Of a DNA stretch of 64,000 nucleotides, positions 26,436 to 36,048 are shown one piece after another. Origin of the DNA: Billgrantia montanilacus (GTDB lineage: Bacteria > Pseudomonadota > Gammaproteobacteria > Pseudomonadales > Halomonadaceae); assembly GCF_003336675.1 (NCBI RefSeq), contig NZ_QPII01000021.1:552-64551 (forward strand), written 5' to 3'. Under the pieces are notes generated by a model. It did not search any database and was not told the origin of the DNA. It saw only the letters and a list, made by a program, of their open reading frames with translations. The position numbers and the translations under genes are program-made. The stretch's first letter is position 1, and every line of letters begins with the position of its first letter.

Positions 26436-27218
26436 CTAACGGCTCGTCGGTCGACGCAGCAAACGCTCGAACGTACTATCGACGGTGATCGCCAGCAGCC
26501 CGATCAGCAGGGCCCCCTGCACGATATAGGCGGTATTGCCGTTGACGATCCCCGAGATGATGGGGTCACCCAGGTTGCTCGCCCCGACCGTGGCACCGAT
26601 GGCAGCCGTGGCAATATTGATGGTGACGGAGGTACGGATACCCGCCAGAATCACCGGCGCCGCCAGCGGCAGCTCGACCTGCCGCAGAATCTGCCCACCG
26701 GTCATGCCCATGCCCCGGGCCGCCTCGTGGACGCCCGGGTCGATGCCCGAAAGGCCAGCCAAGGTGTTGCGCACGATGGGGAGCAGACCGTACAGCAGCA
26801 GTGCCACGATGATCGGCAGCGTGCCGAAGCCGAGTGCCGGCACCGCTAGCGCCAGCACGGCGACTGGCGGAAACGTCTGGCCGATGGAGGCGAGCTGGGC
26901 CACCAATGGCAGGAAATCGCGGCCAGCCGGCCGCGTGACGGCAATGGCGGCGCTCCCCCCCAGCAGAATGGCCAGCGCCGATGCCACGGCCACCACGAAC
27001 ACATGCTGGCCCAGCAGGGCAGCAAGACTCGAACGGTGATACAGGACTTGCCGGGTATCGGGCTCGATCAGCCGAAAGAGCGCCTCCAGCTGCGCCATGC
27101 CGAAGGTGAGCAGCAGCAGCAGCGTCAGCCAGATCAGCGGCACGCCCCAGTGACGCCATTGCGCCACCCCGCGGCCAACTTGCCCGCGGGTTTCGACCAG
27201 AAGCTCGCTTTCGCTCAT
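26436..27218 (-). CDS. yehW: Osmoprotectant ABC transporter permease (YehW-like)
   Basis: A 260-residue permease with five or six membrane helices and the EAA-type loop GVHEAARGMGMTGGQILRQVELPLAAP at about 165-190. Start ATG 27218 overlaps the ATPase stop (ATGA); the longer frame upstream is a shadow. Order and sizes of this four-gene set (binding protein, long permease, ATPase, short permease) match E. coli yehZYXW, a low-affinity glycine-betaine-type uptake system. Confidence 0.85.
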   Translation of the reverse strand: MSESELLVETRGQVGRGVAQWRHWGVPLIWLTLLLLLTFGMAQLEALFRLIEPDTRQVLYHRSSLAALLGQHVFVVAVASALAILLGGSAAIAVTRPAGRDFLPLVAQLASIGQTFPPVAVLALAVPALGFGTLPIIVALLLYGLLPIVRNTLAGLSGIDPGVHEAARGMGMTGGQILRQVELPLAAPVILAGIRTSVTINIATAAIGATVGASNLGDPIISGIVNGNTAYIVQGALLIGLLAITVDSTFERLLRRPTSR

Positions 27219-28156
27219 GATGGCTTGGCACCCAGCAGCCGGCGCAGCGACAGCTCGCCGATGGGGATGTCCTCGTCGTCGACCACCGTCAGGCGTTCCA
27301 CCCGGTGCCACAGCATGACCGACAGCGCCTGGCTCAGCGGCGCCCGGTAGGGAATACGCTCGCTGGCCAGCAGCCGCGGCCCGAAGGGCGCCATACGTTC
27401 GCTGACGCGGGTCAGGGCCGCCTCCTTGAGCCCTCGGTCCATGCCGCCCAGCAGCGACTCGACGAACGCATCGACCGGGTCATGCAACAGGTCGATGGGC
27501 CGCCCCTGCTGAATGATGCGCCCCTGGTGCATCACTACCAGTCGGTCGGCCAGGGCCAAGGCCTCGTCCATGTCATGGGTCACGAAGACCACGGTCTTGT
27601 TGAGGCGCGCCTGCAGGTCCTGCAGCTCGCGCTGCAGCGTTTCCCGAGTAATCGGATCCAGGGCCCCGAAGGGCTCATCCATGAGCAGAATCTCGGGGTC
27701 GGCAGCAAGCGCCCGGGCCACGCCGACCCGCTGCGCCTGCCCGCCCGACAGCTGGTGGGGATATTTGTCGGCAAACTCCTCGCGCGGAAGCCCCAGCAGC
27801 TCGAGCAGCTCTTCGGTCCGCTCGCGTACCTGCCCGCGCGGCCATTTCAGCAGCCGCGGAACCAGCCCGATATTGCGCGCCACCGTCCAGTGCGGGAAGA
27901 GCCCGGTGTTCTGGATCACGTAGCCGATACGCCGACGCAACAGCTCCTCATTGAACGATCGAACCGGCTGGCCATCGAGATGGATCTCTCCCTCACTATG
28001 CTCGATCAGCCGGTTGATCATGCGTAGTGTGGTCGACTTGCCGCACCCGGAGGTGCCCACCAGGGCGCAGAATTCGCCTTTCTCCACCCGCAGCGAAATA
28101 GCGTCGACAGCGGTCTCGGTGCCGAAACGCTTGGTGACGTCGAAGAGCTCGATCAT
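27215..28156 (-). CDS. yehX: Osmoprotectant ABC transporter ATPase (YehX-like)
   Basis: A 313-residue ATPase: Walker A GTSGCGKST near 34-42, Q-loop, signature LSGGQAQR near 133, Walker B LLMDEPFGALDP near 157, switch His in VTHDMDEA. A C-terminal ~70-residue tail with RLTVVDDEDIPIGELS resembles one CBS module, as in osmosensing OpuA-type ATPases. It overlaps both neighbours by four bases. Confidence 0.88.
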   Translation of the reverse strand: MIELFDVTKRFGTETAVDAISLRVEKGEFCALVGTSGCGKSTTLRMINRLIEHSEGEIHLDGQPVRSFNEELLRRRIGYVIQNTGLFPHWTVARNIGLVPRLLKWPRGQVRERTEELLELLGLPREEFADKYPHQLSGGQAQRVGVARALAADPEILLMDEPFGALDPITRETLQRELQDLQARLNKTVVFVTHDMDEALALADRLVVMHQGRIIQQGRPIDLLHDPVDAFVESLLGGMDRGLKEAALTRVSERMAPFGPRLLASERIPYRAPLSQALSVMLWHRVERLTVVDDEDIPIGELSLRRLLGAKPS

Positions 28157-29319
28157 GGGGTCCCTCCGTGACGAAGCCGCTCGGCCACAGCGCCCAGCAG
28201 CGCATCGGCCACCAGGGCCAGGGCAATGATGGGCAGCGCGCCAAGCAGTACCAGATCCATCGCCGCCTGGCCCAGGCCCTGGAAGATGAAGGTGCCCAGG
28301 CCGCCGGCGCCGATCAGTGCCGCCACGGCAGTCAGTCCGATGGCCTGTACCGTGGTGATTCGCACCCCCTCCAGCACGACCGGCAACGCCAGCGGTAGGC
28401 GTACCTGAAGGAAGGTCTGACGACGGCTCATGCCCATTCCCCGGGCCGATTCGATCACCGCCGGTTCGACACCCTCCAGCGCCACATAGGTGTTGCGCAC
28501 CATGGGCAGCAGGCTATAGCCCACCAGAGCCAGCCAGGCCGGCGCCCAGCCGATGCCGCTCACCCCAATGGATGCCAACCACTCGACACGAGACGCGAGC
28601 CAGGCCAGGGGAGCCAGCAGCAGTCCGAAGAGAGCCAGGCTGGGAATGGTCTGCACGAAATTGAGCACGCCGAAGCCGGCCTTGCGCATGCCGGGGTAGC
28701 GGCGCATGCACAGCGCCAGCACGATCCCCAGCAACAGGCTGGCACCCACCGCCGCGCCAACCAGGGCCAGGTGGTAGACGATGGCTGAAGCGAACTGATC
28801 GCTACGCCCCTGATACTCCCGGTAGAGTGCCAGCGGCTCGAGCCAGAGCGACAGGGATAACCACCAGGCTAGCAAGATAGGCAGCAGCAACAGCCAGCCG
28901 AACGTACGCGACAGGTTCAGCCGGGTACGCAACTCGATCAGCACCAGCAGCCACAGGAACAGCAACAGCCAGAGCGACGCACCGATCCCCAGTCGCGTCT
29001 GGGGCATGTCGGGATCGGCCAGGGTCGCGACAACCGTTGACAGCCATAGCGGCATCGCCACCAGCAACCCGATCACCAGGGCCATGGCGACCTGCAGGCG
29101 TTGGGTGTCAGGCCGCCAGGCGAGCACCATCACGGCAAGCATGGGCAAGCTGGCCAGCAGCGCTGCCCACCATCCATGCACCTCATGAGCGCGATGGGGG
29201 GTGCCGGCTACGATGCGATTGGGCGCGATGCTCACTGCATCGAGCGTGAGCCAGGCGAGCAGCCCAACCAGCATCAGGCACAGCAATACCCAGTTGGGCG
29301 CGGACCTGTCAGTCGTCAC
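28153..29319 (-). CDS. yehY: Osmoprotectant ABC transporter permease (YehY-like)
   Basis: A 388-residue permease. An N-terminal extension with three or four extra membrane helices (about 10-170, including SIAPNRIVAG at 28-37) precedes the standard permease domain with the loop AVIESARGMGMSRRQTFLQVRLPLALP. E. coli YehY has the same extension and length. It pairs with the shorter YehW-like subunit. Confidence 0.87.
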   Translation of the reverse strand: MTTDRSAPNWVLLCLMLVGLLAWLTLDAVSIAPNRIVAGTPHRAHEVHGWWAALLASLPMLAVMVLAWRPDTQRLQVAMALVIGLLVAMPLWLSTVVATLADPDMPQTRLGIGASLWLLLFLWLLVLIELRTRLNLSRTFGWLLLLPILLAWWLSLSLWLEPLALYREYQGRSDQFASAIVYHLALVGAAVGASLLLGIVLALCMRRYPGMRKAGFGVLNFVQTIPSLALFGLLLAPLAWLASRVEWLASIGVSGIGWAPAWLALVGYSLLPMVRNTYVALEGVEPAVIESARGMGMSRRQTFLQVRLPLALPVVLEGVRITTVQAIGLTAVAALIGAGGLGTFIFQGLGQAAMDLVLLGALPIIALALVADALLGAVAERLRHGGTP

Positions 29320-29322
29320 GAA

Positions 29323-30234
29323 TCATTCCGCAAGATCGGCAAGGAAATCCTCGGCGACACGGCGCGGATCCAGCCCGTCCACGGCCACCTGTCCGTTGAG
29401 CCGTTGCAGCGTCTCGAGATCCAGTGCCTTAAAAACCGGCTCAAGGACCGACTCGATGTCGGGATACGCGGCAAGAACGGCTTCACGAACCACCGGCGCC
29501 GGCTGATAGACCGGCTGAACACCCAGCGTATCCTCCAGCACCACCAGGTCCAGCGCACCGAGGCCACCGTCTGTGCCATAGGTCATGGCCGCGTTGACGC
29601 CACTGGTCTGCTGGGCAGCGGCCCGCATGGTGGCGGCGGTATTGCCACCCGAAAGCACCAGCAGTTGGTCCGACGACAGCTCGAAGCCGTAGGCCTGCTG
29701 GAATGCCGGCAAGGCCTGCTCGGATTCGACGAACTCCGCACTGGCGGCGAACTTGAACTCGCCCCCCTCCGCCAGGTAGTCCGCCAGATCTTCCAGGGTG
29801 GCCAAACCCTGCTCACGCGCCAGGTCACCGCGGACGCTCATGGCCCAGGTGTTATTGGCATCGGCCGGCGTCAACCAGATCAGGCCATCCTCGGCGTCCA
29901 GGTCCCGTACCGCGGCGTAGGCTTCATCGGCGTCGTTCCACACATCGCTATCGGCCATGTCGAAGAAGAAGGCGCCATTGCCGGTATACTCGGGGTAGAT
30001 GTCGATCTCGCCGGCCTTCAAGGCGCTGCGCACGATGCTGGTGCCACCCAGCTGCAATCGATCCTCGACCTCGATGCCTGCCTGCTCGAGTCTTTGCATG
30101 ATCAGTTGGCCCAGTACCGAACCTTCGGTATCGATCTTGGAGGAAACTACCACGGGATCGTTGGCCTGGGCCGCAGACAGGGTCAGCACGGAGGCTGTCG
30201 TCAGGACTGCCAGGCCGATCAGGGAGCGCTTCAT
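29323..30234 (-). CDS. yehZ: Osmoprotectant-binding protein (YehZ/OsmF-like)
   Basis: A 303-residue periplasmic binding protein of the OpuAC class. The signal peptide ends about AAQAND (residue 24). The family segment VVVSSKIDTEGSVLGQLIMQ, GGTSIVRSALKAGEIDIYPEYTGNG and MTYGTDGGLGALDLVVLED are visible. The start is ATG 30234; GTG codons at 30243 and 30240 are alternatives. The gap to the permease is three bases, with no intercistronic hairpin here. Likely induced by salt or stationary phase. Confidence 0.88.
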   Translation of the reverse strand: MKRSLIGLAVLTTASVLTLSAAQANDPVVVSSKIDTEGSVLGQLIMQRLEQAGIEVEDRLQLGGTSIVRSALKAGEIDIYPEYTGNGAFFFDMADSDVWNDADEAYAAVRDLDAEDGLIWLTPADANNTWAMSVRGDLAREQGLATLEDLADYLAEGGEFKFAASAEFVESEQALPAFQQAYGFELSSDQLLVLSGGNTAATMRAAAQQTSGVNAAMTYGTDGGLGALDLVVLEDTLGVQPVYQPAPVVREAVLAAYPDIESVLEPVFKALDLETLQRLNGQVAVDGLDPRRVAEDFLADLAE

Positions 30235-30266
30235 CGCCACCACCCATTGGTTATGAATGTACCCAG

Positions 30267-30296
30267 AGTATAAGGGGTGTACAGTTTGGCTGTCAG
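30267..30296 (-). promoter_or_regulatory. Probable promoter of the yehZYXW operon
   Basis: On the minus strand, CTGACA (30296-30291) and TATACT (30272-30267) are 18 bases apart, 33 bases before the start codon. The TATACT -10 element is compatible with sigmaS recognition, as known for E. coli yehZ, but sigma70 would also suit. Confidence 0.5.
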
Positions 30297-30327
30297 ACCC
30301 GATCTCAACGCGGAATGCTTATTTACC

Positions 30328-31323
30328 ATGCTTGCAAGCGGCGACCCACATCTCGCTGACTGTCATCACCCCCTGGTGCGCGACCTGGCCTGGATTCTCC
30401 AGGCACCCGACCTGATCCACGCCGAGTGGCCGGGACGCCCGTCACACGACGCCCTGGGGCTGGCAGACGACTGCCAGCGCAACGCTTTCCTTCTGAGACT
30501 GGAAGCCACACCGCAGTTACTCGAACAGCGGGTCGGCACCACCGTTGAAGGCCGCATGGGGCTCTACCATGAAAGACTCTGGCAGTTTCTGCTCGATGCC
30601 GCGCCCGGTACTCGGCTACTGGCGCATAACCTGCGTATCCACCAGGGAAAGCGCACCCTGGGGGAACTCGACCTGCTCTATCGCCGCCGCTGCGACCCGA
30701 TGCCCATTCATCTGGAAGTGGCCATCAAGTTCTATCTCGGCCTGCCGGAAGGGCCAGGCGAACCCAGCGACCAGGCGCGCTGGATCGGCCCCGGTGGGGC
30801 CGATAGCCTGGCGACCAAGCGCGAGCATCTTCATCGCCATCAATTGCGCCTGACGGAGCGGGCCGAGACACGCCTGGCGATCCGGCTCCACACTCGCCCC
30901 AGGGACGTCGGCCCTTCTCCGGAGCCGTTTATACAGCCCCAGCTGGCGATGCCCGGCGTGCTCTTCTATCCCTGGCACCAGACACTACCGCCCCCCCGGG
31001 AGGCGACCCAGGATCATCTCAGGGGAGAGTGGCTCCGCTGGGGCGAGTGGCGCAACTTCCGCGACGGCCTGCCCCGGGGAATCCGCGCCGCCTGGCTGGC
31101 CAAGCCGCACTGGCTGGCCCTGCCAAGAGACGAGGCGTTCGCTCCCCTCAGGGATGTGGAAGCGCGGCTGTCACAGCACTTCCAGGGCCACGGCTCACCG
31201 GTCCAGATCGCCCTGCTGGCAGGCGGCGACCGGCACATGGGCGATGGCTATCGGCGGTTATTCGTCGTCGCTGATGACTGGCCGCGCCAGATCCCGCTGC
31301 CGCCCGCAAAAGCCTTTGGCTGA
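30328..31323 (+). CDS. DUF1853 family protein
   Basis: A 331-residue protein of the DUF1853 family, widespread in gammaproteobacteria and of unknown function. It has no signal peptide or membrane segment. Conserved-looking segments are GRLGLYHERLWQFLL-like (about 73-87), GELDLLYRRRCDPMPIHLEVAIKFYLG (about 113-140) and the C-terminal SPVQIALLAGGDRHMGDGYRRLFVVADDW. The E-x-K in HLEVAIKFY resembles the acidic core of a restriction-endonuclease-like fold, but that is a weak hint. Start ATG 30328 is preferred over the upstream GTG 30277, which falls inside the yehZ promoter region. Confidence 0.75.
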   Translation: MLASGDPHLADCHHPLVRDLAWILQAPDLIHAEWPGRPSHDALGLADDCQRNAFLLRLEATPQLLEQRVGTTVEGRMGLYHERLWQFLLDAAPGTRLLAHNLRIHQGKRTLGELDLLYRRRCDPMPIHLEVAIKFYLGLPEGPGEPSDQARWIGPGGADSLATKREHLHRHQLRLTERAETRLAIRLHTRPRDVGPSPEPFIQPQLAMPGVLFYPWHQTLPPPREATQDHLRGEWLRWGEWRNFRDGLPRGIRAAWLAKPHWLALPRDEAFAPLRDVEARLSQHFQGHGSPVQIALLAGGDRHMGDGYRRLFVVADDWPRQIPLPPAKAFG

Positions 31324-31325
31324 AC

Positions 31326-31358
31326 GCAGAGCGCCCGGCCAGGGGCCGGGCGCTCTGC
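31326..31358. terminator. Strong hairpin between convergent genes
   Basis: GCAGAGCGCCCGGCC-AGG-GGCCGGGCGCTCTGC: a perfect 15-base-pair stem between the DUF1853 gene and cysS. No T-tract follows on either strand, so it may end transcription inefficiently or act as a 3' stabiliser for both mRNAs. Confidence 0.55.
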
Positions 31359-31376
31359 CACGTGACGTCATTCGAC

Positions 31377-32780
31377 CTAATCCGTTTGTTCCAGTACCCA
31401 GGTCGTCCCCTCACGGGAATCCTTGAGAATGATGCCAAGGGCCGCCAGCTCGTCACGAATACCGTCGGCTGCGGCAAAGTCCTTCGCTTTCTTGGCGCTT
31501 GCACGGGCAACGATCTTCGCTTCGATCTCTGCCTCACTCAGCGGCAGCTCGCCGGCACCGCCCTTGAGAAACGCCTCGGGCTCCTGCTGCAACAGGCCAA
31601 GCACCCCGCCCAGGCGTTTGAGTTCGGCGGCCAGGGGCCGCACCCTGCCCGGCGCCTCCTTTCTTGCCCGGTTCAGTTCGCGGGCCAGGTCGAAGAGCAC
31701 CGACAGCGCCTCAGCGGTATTGAAGTCGTCGTCCATGGCGGCGATGAAGCGCTCGGCGAACCGCGCGTCCACCTCGCCCGGCTGTGGCTCATCACCCTCG
31801 AACGCCAGCCCTTCGAGGGCATTGTAGAACCGCTCGAGGGACTTGCGAGCATCCGCCAGGGACTCCGGGGCGTAGTTGATGGCACTGCGATAGTGGCTGG
31901 CCACCAGCAGGTAGCGCACCACCTCCGGGTCATGGGATTCGAGCACCTCGCGAATGGTGAAGAAGTTGCCCAGGGACTTGGACATCTTCTCCTGATCCAC
32001 CCTCACCGCTCCTGCATGCATCCAGGTGTTGACGTAGGGCTTGCCGGTGGCCGCCTCGCTCTGGGCGATCTCGTTCTCATGGTGGGGAAAGGTCAGGTCC
32101 GGTCCGCCGCCATGAATGTCGAAGGTCTCCCCCAGGCAGCAGGTCGACATCGCCGAGCACTCGATATGCCAGCCCGGCCTCCCCTCGCCCCAGGGCGACG
32201 ACCAGCTCGCCTCACCGGGCTTGGCCGCTTTCCACAGTACGAAGTCGAGCGGGTCCTCCTTGTGCTCGTCGACCTCGACCCGGGCCCCGGAGCGCATCTC
32301 GTCCAGGTCGCGATTGTTGAGCTTGCCGTAGCCCTCGAACTTGCGCACCCGGTAGTAGACGTCGCCGTTGCTCGCCGCATAGGCGTAGCCCTTGTCGATC
32401 AGGGTCTCGATCATGGCGATGATTTCGGCCACATGCCCAGTGGCACGAGGCTCATGATCCGGACGCAGCACGAAGAGGCGCGCCTCGTCCTCGTGCATGG
32501 CGGCGATCATGCGCTCGGTCAACGCACCGATGCTCTCGCCGTTCTCGTCGGCACGCTTGAGGATCTTGTCATCGATATCCGTGATGTTGCGCACGTAGGT
32601 GACGTCAAGGCCGCGCCAGCGCAGGTAGCGGGTCACCACATCAAACGCCACCATCACCCGGGCATGGCCCAGGTGGCAGTAGTCGTAGACGGTCATGCCG
32701 CAGACGTACATGCGCACCCTGCCCGGCTCGATCGGCGTGAACGTTTCCTTGCGGCGCGTCAGCGTATTGTAGATCTGCAT
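31377..32780 (-). CDS. cysS: Cysteinyl-tRNA synthetase
   Basis: A 467-residue class I synthetase charging tRNA-Cys. The HIGH motif appears as HLGH at 36-39, zinc ligands include Cys27 and the downstream Cys/His in ECSAM, and the KMSKS loop [10 protein letters not shown] is near 265. Length matches the family (E. coli 461). ATG 32780 is one base from the glnS stop; the long frame upstream is a glnS shadow. Likely co-transcribed with glnS. Confidence 0.95.
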   Translation of the reverse strand: MQIYNTLTRRKETFTPIEPGRVRMYVCGMTVYDYCHLGHARVMVAFDVVTRYLRWRGLDVTYVRNITDIDDKILKRADENGESIGALTERMIAAMHEDEARLFVLRPDHEPRATGHVAEIIAMIETLIDKGYAYAASNGDVYYRVRKFEGYGKLNNRDLDEMRSGARVEVDEHKEDPLDFVLWKAAKPGEASWSSPWGEGRPGWHIECSAMSTCCLGETFDIHGGGPDLTFPHHENEIAQSEAATGKPYVNTWMHAGAVRVDQEKMSKSLGNFFTIREVLESHDPEVVRYLLVASHYRSAINYAPESLADARKSLERFYNALEGLAFEGDEPQPGEVDARFAERFIAAMDDDFNTAEALSVLFDLARELNRARKEAPGRVRPLAAELKRLGGVLGLLQQEPEAFLKGGAGELPLSEAEIEAKIVARASAKKAKDFAAADGIRDELAALGIILKDSREGTTWVLEQTD

Positions 32781-32781
32781 G

Positions 32782-34491
32782 TCAGCCCTTCTTCTGACCA
32801 TCATTCTTCTGGCCATCTTTTTTCTGGATACGTGCCCAACTATCCTTGAGTCCGACGGTACGGTTGAACACCCGCTTGCCGTCGCGAGAGGCGTGGCGGT
32901 CGGCACAGAAGTAGCCGACGCGCTCGAACTGGAAGCGCGACTCGGGTGCGGCGTCGGCCAGGCTCGGCTCGCCCATGGCCTGACAGACCTGCAGCGACTC
33001 GGGGTTGAGGTGCTCGAGGAAGTCGGCGTCCTTGTCCTTGTCCGGCTGTTCGACCAGGAAGAGGTTGTCGTAGAGGCGAACTTCCATCGGCACGGCATGG
33101 GCCGCGCTGACCCAATGAATCACGCCCTTGACCTTGCGCCCCTCGGGATTCTTGCCCAGGGTGTCGAAGTCCACCGAGCAGCGCAGTTCGGCGATCTCGC
33201 TGGCGCCGTCCTTCACCACCTCGTCGCAACGAATCACGTAGGCGTTGCGCAGCCGCACCTCCTGGCCCGGCGCCAGGCGGAAGAACTTCTTCGGGGGCTC
33301 CTCCAGGAAGTCATCCTGGTCGATGTATAGCTCGCGGGTGAACGGTACCTTACGCACGGGCATGTCCTCGCGGGCGGGGTGGCCCGGCACATCAAAGACC
33401 TCTTCGTGATCGTCGGCGACGTTGGTCAGCACTACCTTGAGCGGCCTGAGCACGCACATGGCCCGCGGCGCGTTGTCCTCGAGATCAGAGCGAATGGCGT
33501 GATAGAGCATGGCGATGTCCACCAGACCACCATCGGCGCGGGTCACGCCGATCATGTCGCAGAACTTGCGGATCGAGCCCGGCGTATAACCGCGGCGACG
33601 CATGCCGGAGATGGTCGGCATCCGCGGGTCGTCCCAGCCGTCGACGATACCCTCGTCCACCAGCAGCTTGAGCTTGCGCTTGGAGGTCAGGGTGTAGTTG
33701 AGGTTGAGCCGGGCAAACTCGATCTGGCGCGGCTTGGCCGGCACCGGCAGGTTCTCCAGGAACCACTCGTAGAGCGGCCGATGATCCTCGAACTCCAGGG
33801 TACAGATGGAGTGCGTAACGCCTTCGAGGGCATCCGACTGGCCGTGGGTGAAGTCGTAGGAGGGATAGATCTTCCACTTGTCGCCGGTCTGGTGGTGATG
33901 GGCATGGCGAATACGATAGAGGATCGGGTCGCGCAGATTGATGTTGGGTGCGGCCATGTCGATCCGGGCACGCAGCACCTTCTCGCCCTCGGCGAACTCG
34001 CCGATGCGCATGCGCTCGAGCAGATCGAGGTTCTCTTCCGCACTGCGCGTGCTGTAGGGGCTCGGCCTGCCAGCCTCGGTCAGGCTGCCGCGATACTCGC
34101 GAATCTCTTCGGGAGAGAGGTCGTCCACGTAGGCCTTGCCCTCCCGGATCAGATGCTGCGCCCAGGCATAGAGCTGGTCGAAGTAGTCGGAGGCAAAACG
34201 CACTTCGCCCGCCCACTGAAAGCCCAACCAGGCCACATCCTCCTTGATGGCATCGATATAGGCCTGCTCTTCCTTGGCGGGATTGGTATCGTCGAAGCGC
34301 AGATGACAGTCGCCACCGAACTGCTCAGCCAGGCCGAAATTGAGACAGATCGACTTGGCATGGCCCACGTGCAGAAAGCCGTTGGGCTCGGGCGGAAAAC
34401 GCGTCACGACCCTGTCGGCCTTGCCGGCTTCGATCTCGTCGCGGATCTGGTTGCGGATGAAATTCGGCGCGCTGGCGGTTTCGGTGGACAT
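32782..34491 (-). CDS. glnS: Glutaminyl-tRNA synthetase
   Basis: A 569-residue class I synthetase. HVGH at 41-44, the RFPPEPNG segment at 31-38, TSKRKLK (the KMSKS equivalent) near 268, and two C-terminal beta-barrel anticodon-binding domains are present. The start ATG 34491 fits the family N-terminus; the upstream extension is untranslated leader. It heads the glnS-cysS unit and diverges from ppiB. Confidence 0.95.
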   Translation of the reverse strand: MSTETASAPNFIRNQIRDEIEAGKADRVVTRFPPEPNGFLHVGHAKSICLNFGLAEQFGGDCHLRFDDTNPAKEEQAYIDAIKEDVAWLGFQWAGEVRFASDYFDQLYAWAQHLIREGKAYVDDLSPEEIREYRGSLTEAGRPSPYSTRSAEENLDLLERMRIGEFAEGEKVLRARIDMAAPNINLRDPILYRIRHAHHHQTGDKWKIYPSYDFTHGQSDALEGVTHSICTLEFEDHRPLYEWFLENLPVPAKPRQIEFARLNLNYTLTSKRKLKLLVDEGIVDGWDDPRMPTISGMRRRGYTPGSIRKFCDMIGVTRADGGLVDIAMLYHAIRSDLEDNAPRAMCVLRPLKVVLTNVADDHEEVFDVPGHPAREDMPVRKVPFTRELYIDQDDFLEEPPKKFFRLAPGQEVRLRNAYVIRCDEVVKDGASEIAELRCSVDFDTLGKNPEGRKVKGVIHWVSAAHAVPMEVRLYDNLFLVEQPDKDKDADFLEHLNPESLQVCQAMGEPSLADAAPESRFQFERVGYFCADRHASRDGKRVFNRTVGLKDSWARIQKKDGQKNDGQKKG

Positions 34492-34606
34492 GTTGATGCG
34501 GTAAACCTCTGGTTGAATCGCGGCCCATGGGCGCGAAGCCCGTGTCGTGGGCTGTCGTAGAATAAGGAACGACCCGACGCGCTTCGCGCATCGATGCAAA
34601 ACCGCT

Positions 34607-34612
34607 ATTATA
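34607..34612 (-). promoter_or_regulatory. Possible -10 element for glnS
   Basis: A perfect TATAAT on the minus strand, about 115 bases before the glnS start. A TTGGCG-like -35 lies 19 bases further upstream, which is a wide spacing. The same AT-rich core read on the plus strand (TATTAT) could serve ppiB. Confidence 0.35.
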
Positions 34613-34681
34613 GCGTCACGCCCCTGCACGGCGCCAAGGCGCGCCTGCTATTGCCAAAGCCAAAGCGCACAGGAAAAAGCG

Positions 34682-35191
34682 ATGATCGTTCTAGAGACCA
34701 ACTTCGGTGATATCACGGTTTCCGTGAATCACGAGAAAGCCCCGAAAACCGCCGCCAATTTCGAGCAGTACGTACGCGACGGCCATTTCGACGGTACGCT
34801 GTTTCATCGGGTGATCCCTGGCTTCATGGTACAGGGTGGCGGCTTCGATCAGGAATTCAATCAGAAACCAACCCGCGACCCCATCGAGAACGAAGCCGAC
34901 AACGGCCTCAAGAATACCATCGGCACCCTGGCCATGGCGCGCACCCAGGACCCCCACTCAGCCACGGCGCAATTCTTCATCAACGTGGCCGACAACGACT
35001 TCCTCAACCACAGCGGCAAGAACATCCAGGGCTGGGGCTACTGCGTCTTCGGCGAGGTGGTCGAAGGCATGGATGTGGTAGAGAAGATCACCGCCGTGGA
35101 AACCACCCGTCGGGGCATGCACGCCGACGTCCCGGCCGAGGATGTGATCATCCAGCGGGCCTACATGAAGGATCACCCTGCCGACACCTGA
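34682..35191 (+). CDS. ppiB: Cytoplasmic peptidyl-prolyl isomerase (cyclophilin B)
   Basis: A 169-residue cyclophilin with no signal peptide. Active-site residues are visible in [13 protein letters not shown] (Arg41, Phe46, Gln49 region), [18 protein letters not shown] and the [12 protein letters not shown] strand. It speeds prolyl bond isomerisation in cytosolic proteins. ATG 34682 follows AGGAAAA. A hairpin at 35201-35236 separates it from lpxH. Confidence 0.95.
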   Translation: MIVLETNFGDITVSVNHEKAPKTAANFEQYVRDGHFDGTLFHRVIPGFMVQGGGFDQEFNQKPTRDPIENEADNGLKNTIGTLAMARTQDPHSATAQFFINVADNDFLNHSGKNIQGWGYCVFGEVVEGMDVVEKITAVETTRRGMHADVPAEDVIIQRAYMKDHPADT

Positions 35192-35200
35192 CAGGATCGA

Positions 35201-35236
35201 AGCGCAACATGACCGCCTGCGCGGCCGTGTTGCGCT
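35201..35236 (+). terminator. Hairpin between ppiB and lpxH
   Basis: AGCGCAACA (35201-35209) pairs with TGTTGCGCT (35228-35236), and the inner CCGC/GCGG extends the stem. No T-tract follows, so readthrough into lpxH is likely; it may reduce lpxH expression or protect ppiB mRNA. Confidence 0.45.
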
Positions 35237-35269
35237 GGCCCTTCATGCGACAGCCCTGCGAGATGGCCC

Positions 35270-36028
35270 ATGAGCACCCTGATAGTTTCCGACCTCCACC
35301 TGCATCCTGAAGCCCCCGAGGTGATCGATGGCTTTCTCGGCTGGCTCCAGAAACGAGCCCGTGGGGTCGATGCCCTCTACATACTCGGCGATTTCTTCGA
35401 GGCCTGGGTCGGTGACGACATCCTCGACATGGTCGATGCCGATGCCAGCGGCAATGCCGCCCTTGCCGCGGATATCGCCGCCGCGCTACGTCGACTCGCT
35501 GACGATGGCACAGCCATCTACCTGATGCACGGCAATCGTGATTTCCTGCTCGGCCAGCGCTTCGCCACCGCTGCCGGCGCGAAGCTGCTGGCCGACCCCG
35601 CCCTGGTCGTGTTTCACGACAAGCCAATGCTGCTGATGCACGGCGATAGCCTCTGCACCCGGGACGAAGCCTACATGGCCTTCCGTGCCCGGGCGCGGCA
35701 ACCCGAATGGCAGCAGCAGATACTGGCCATGCCCATTGCCGACCGTATCACGCTGGCGGCCTCGCTGCGCCAGCAGTCCGGTGAAGCCACTTCCAACAAG
35801 GCCGATGACATCATGGACGTGACGCCCGACGAAGTCGTCCAGGTAATGCGCGACCATGGCGTTACGACCCTGATCCACGGCCATACTCACCGCCCGGCGG
35901 TCCATGATCTCGAGATCGACGGCACGCCCGCTCAGCGTGTCGTGCTGGGAGACTGGCAGCCCGGCCGGGGCTGGGAAGTGGTCATCGAGAACGACGGCCA
36001 CCCCACCCTGCAGCAAATCGACTTCTAA
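35270..36028 (+). CDS. lpxH: UDP-2,3-diacylglucosamine diphosphatase
   Basis: A 252-residue calcineurin-like phosphoesterase that makes lipid X in lipid A synthesis. Metal-binding motifs are DLHLH (8-12), GDFFEAW (about 41), GNRDF (about 85), HGDSLC (about 124) and HGHTHRP (about 203). Length is close to the E. coli enzyme (240). It acts at the inner face of the inner membrane. Convergent with the COG0523 gene, 20 bases away. Confidence 0.93.
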   Translation: MSTLIVSDLHLHPEAPEVIDGFLGWLQKRARGVDALYILGDFFEAWVGDDILDMVDADASGNAALAADIAAALRRLADDGTAIYLMHGNRDFLLGQRFATAAGAKLLADPALVVFHDKPMLLMHGDSLCTRDEAYMAFRARARQPEWQQQILAMPIADRITLAASLRQQSGEATSNKADDIMDVTPDEVVQVMRDHGVTTLIHGHTHRPAVHDLEIDGTPAQRVVLGDWQPGRGWEVVIENDGHPTLQQIDF

Positions 36029-36048
36029 CCCACAAGCCACTCGACAGG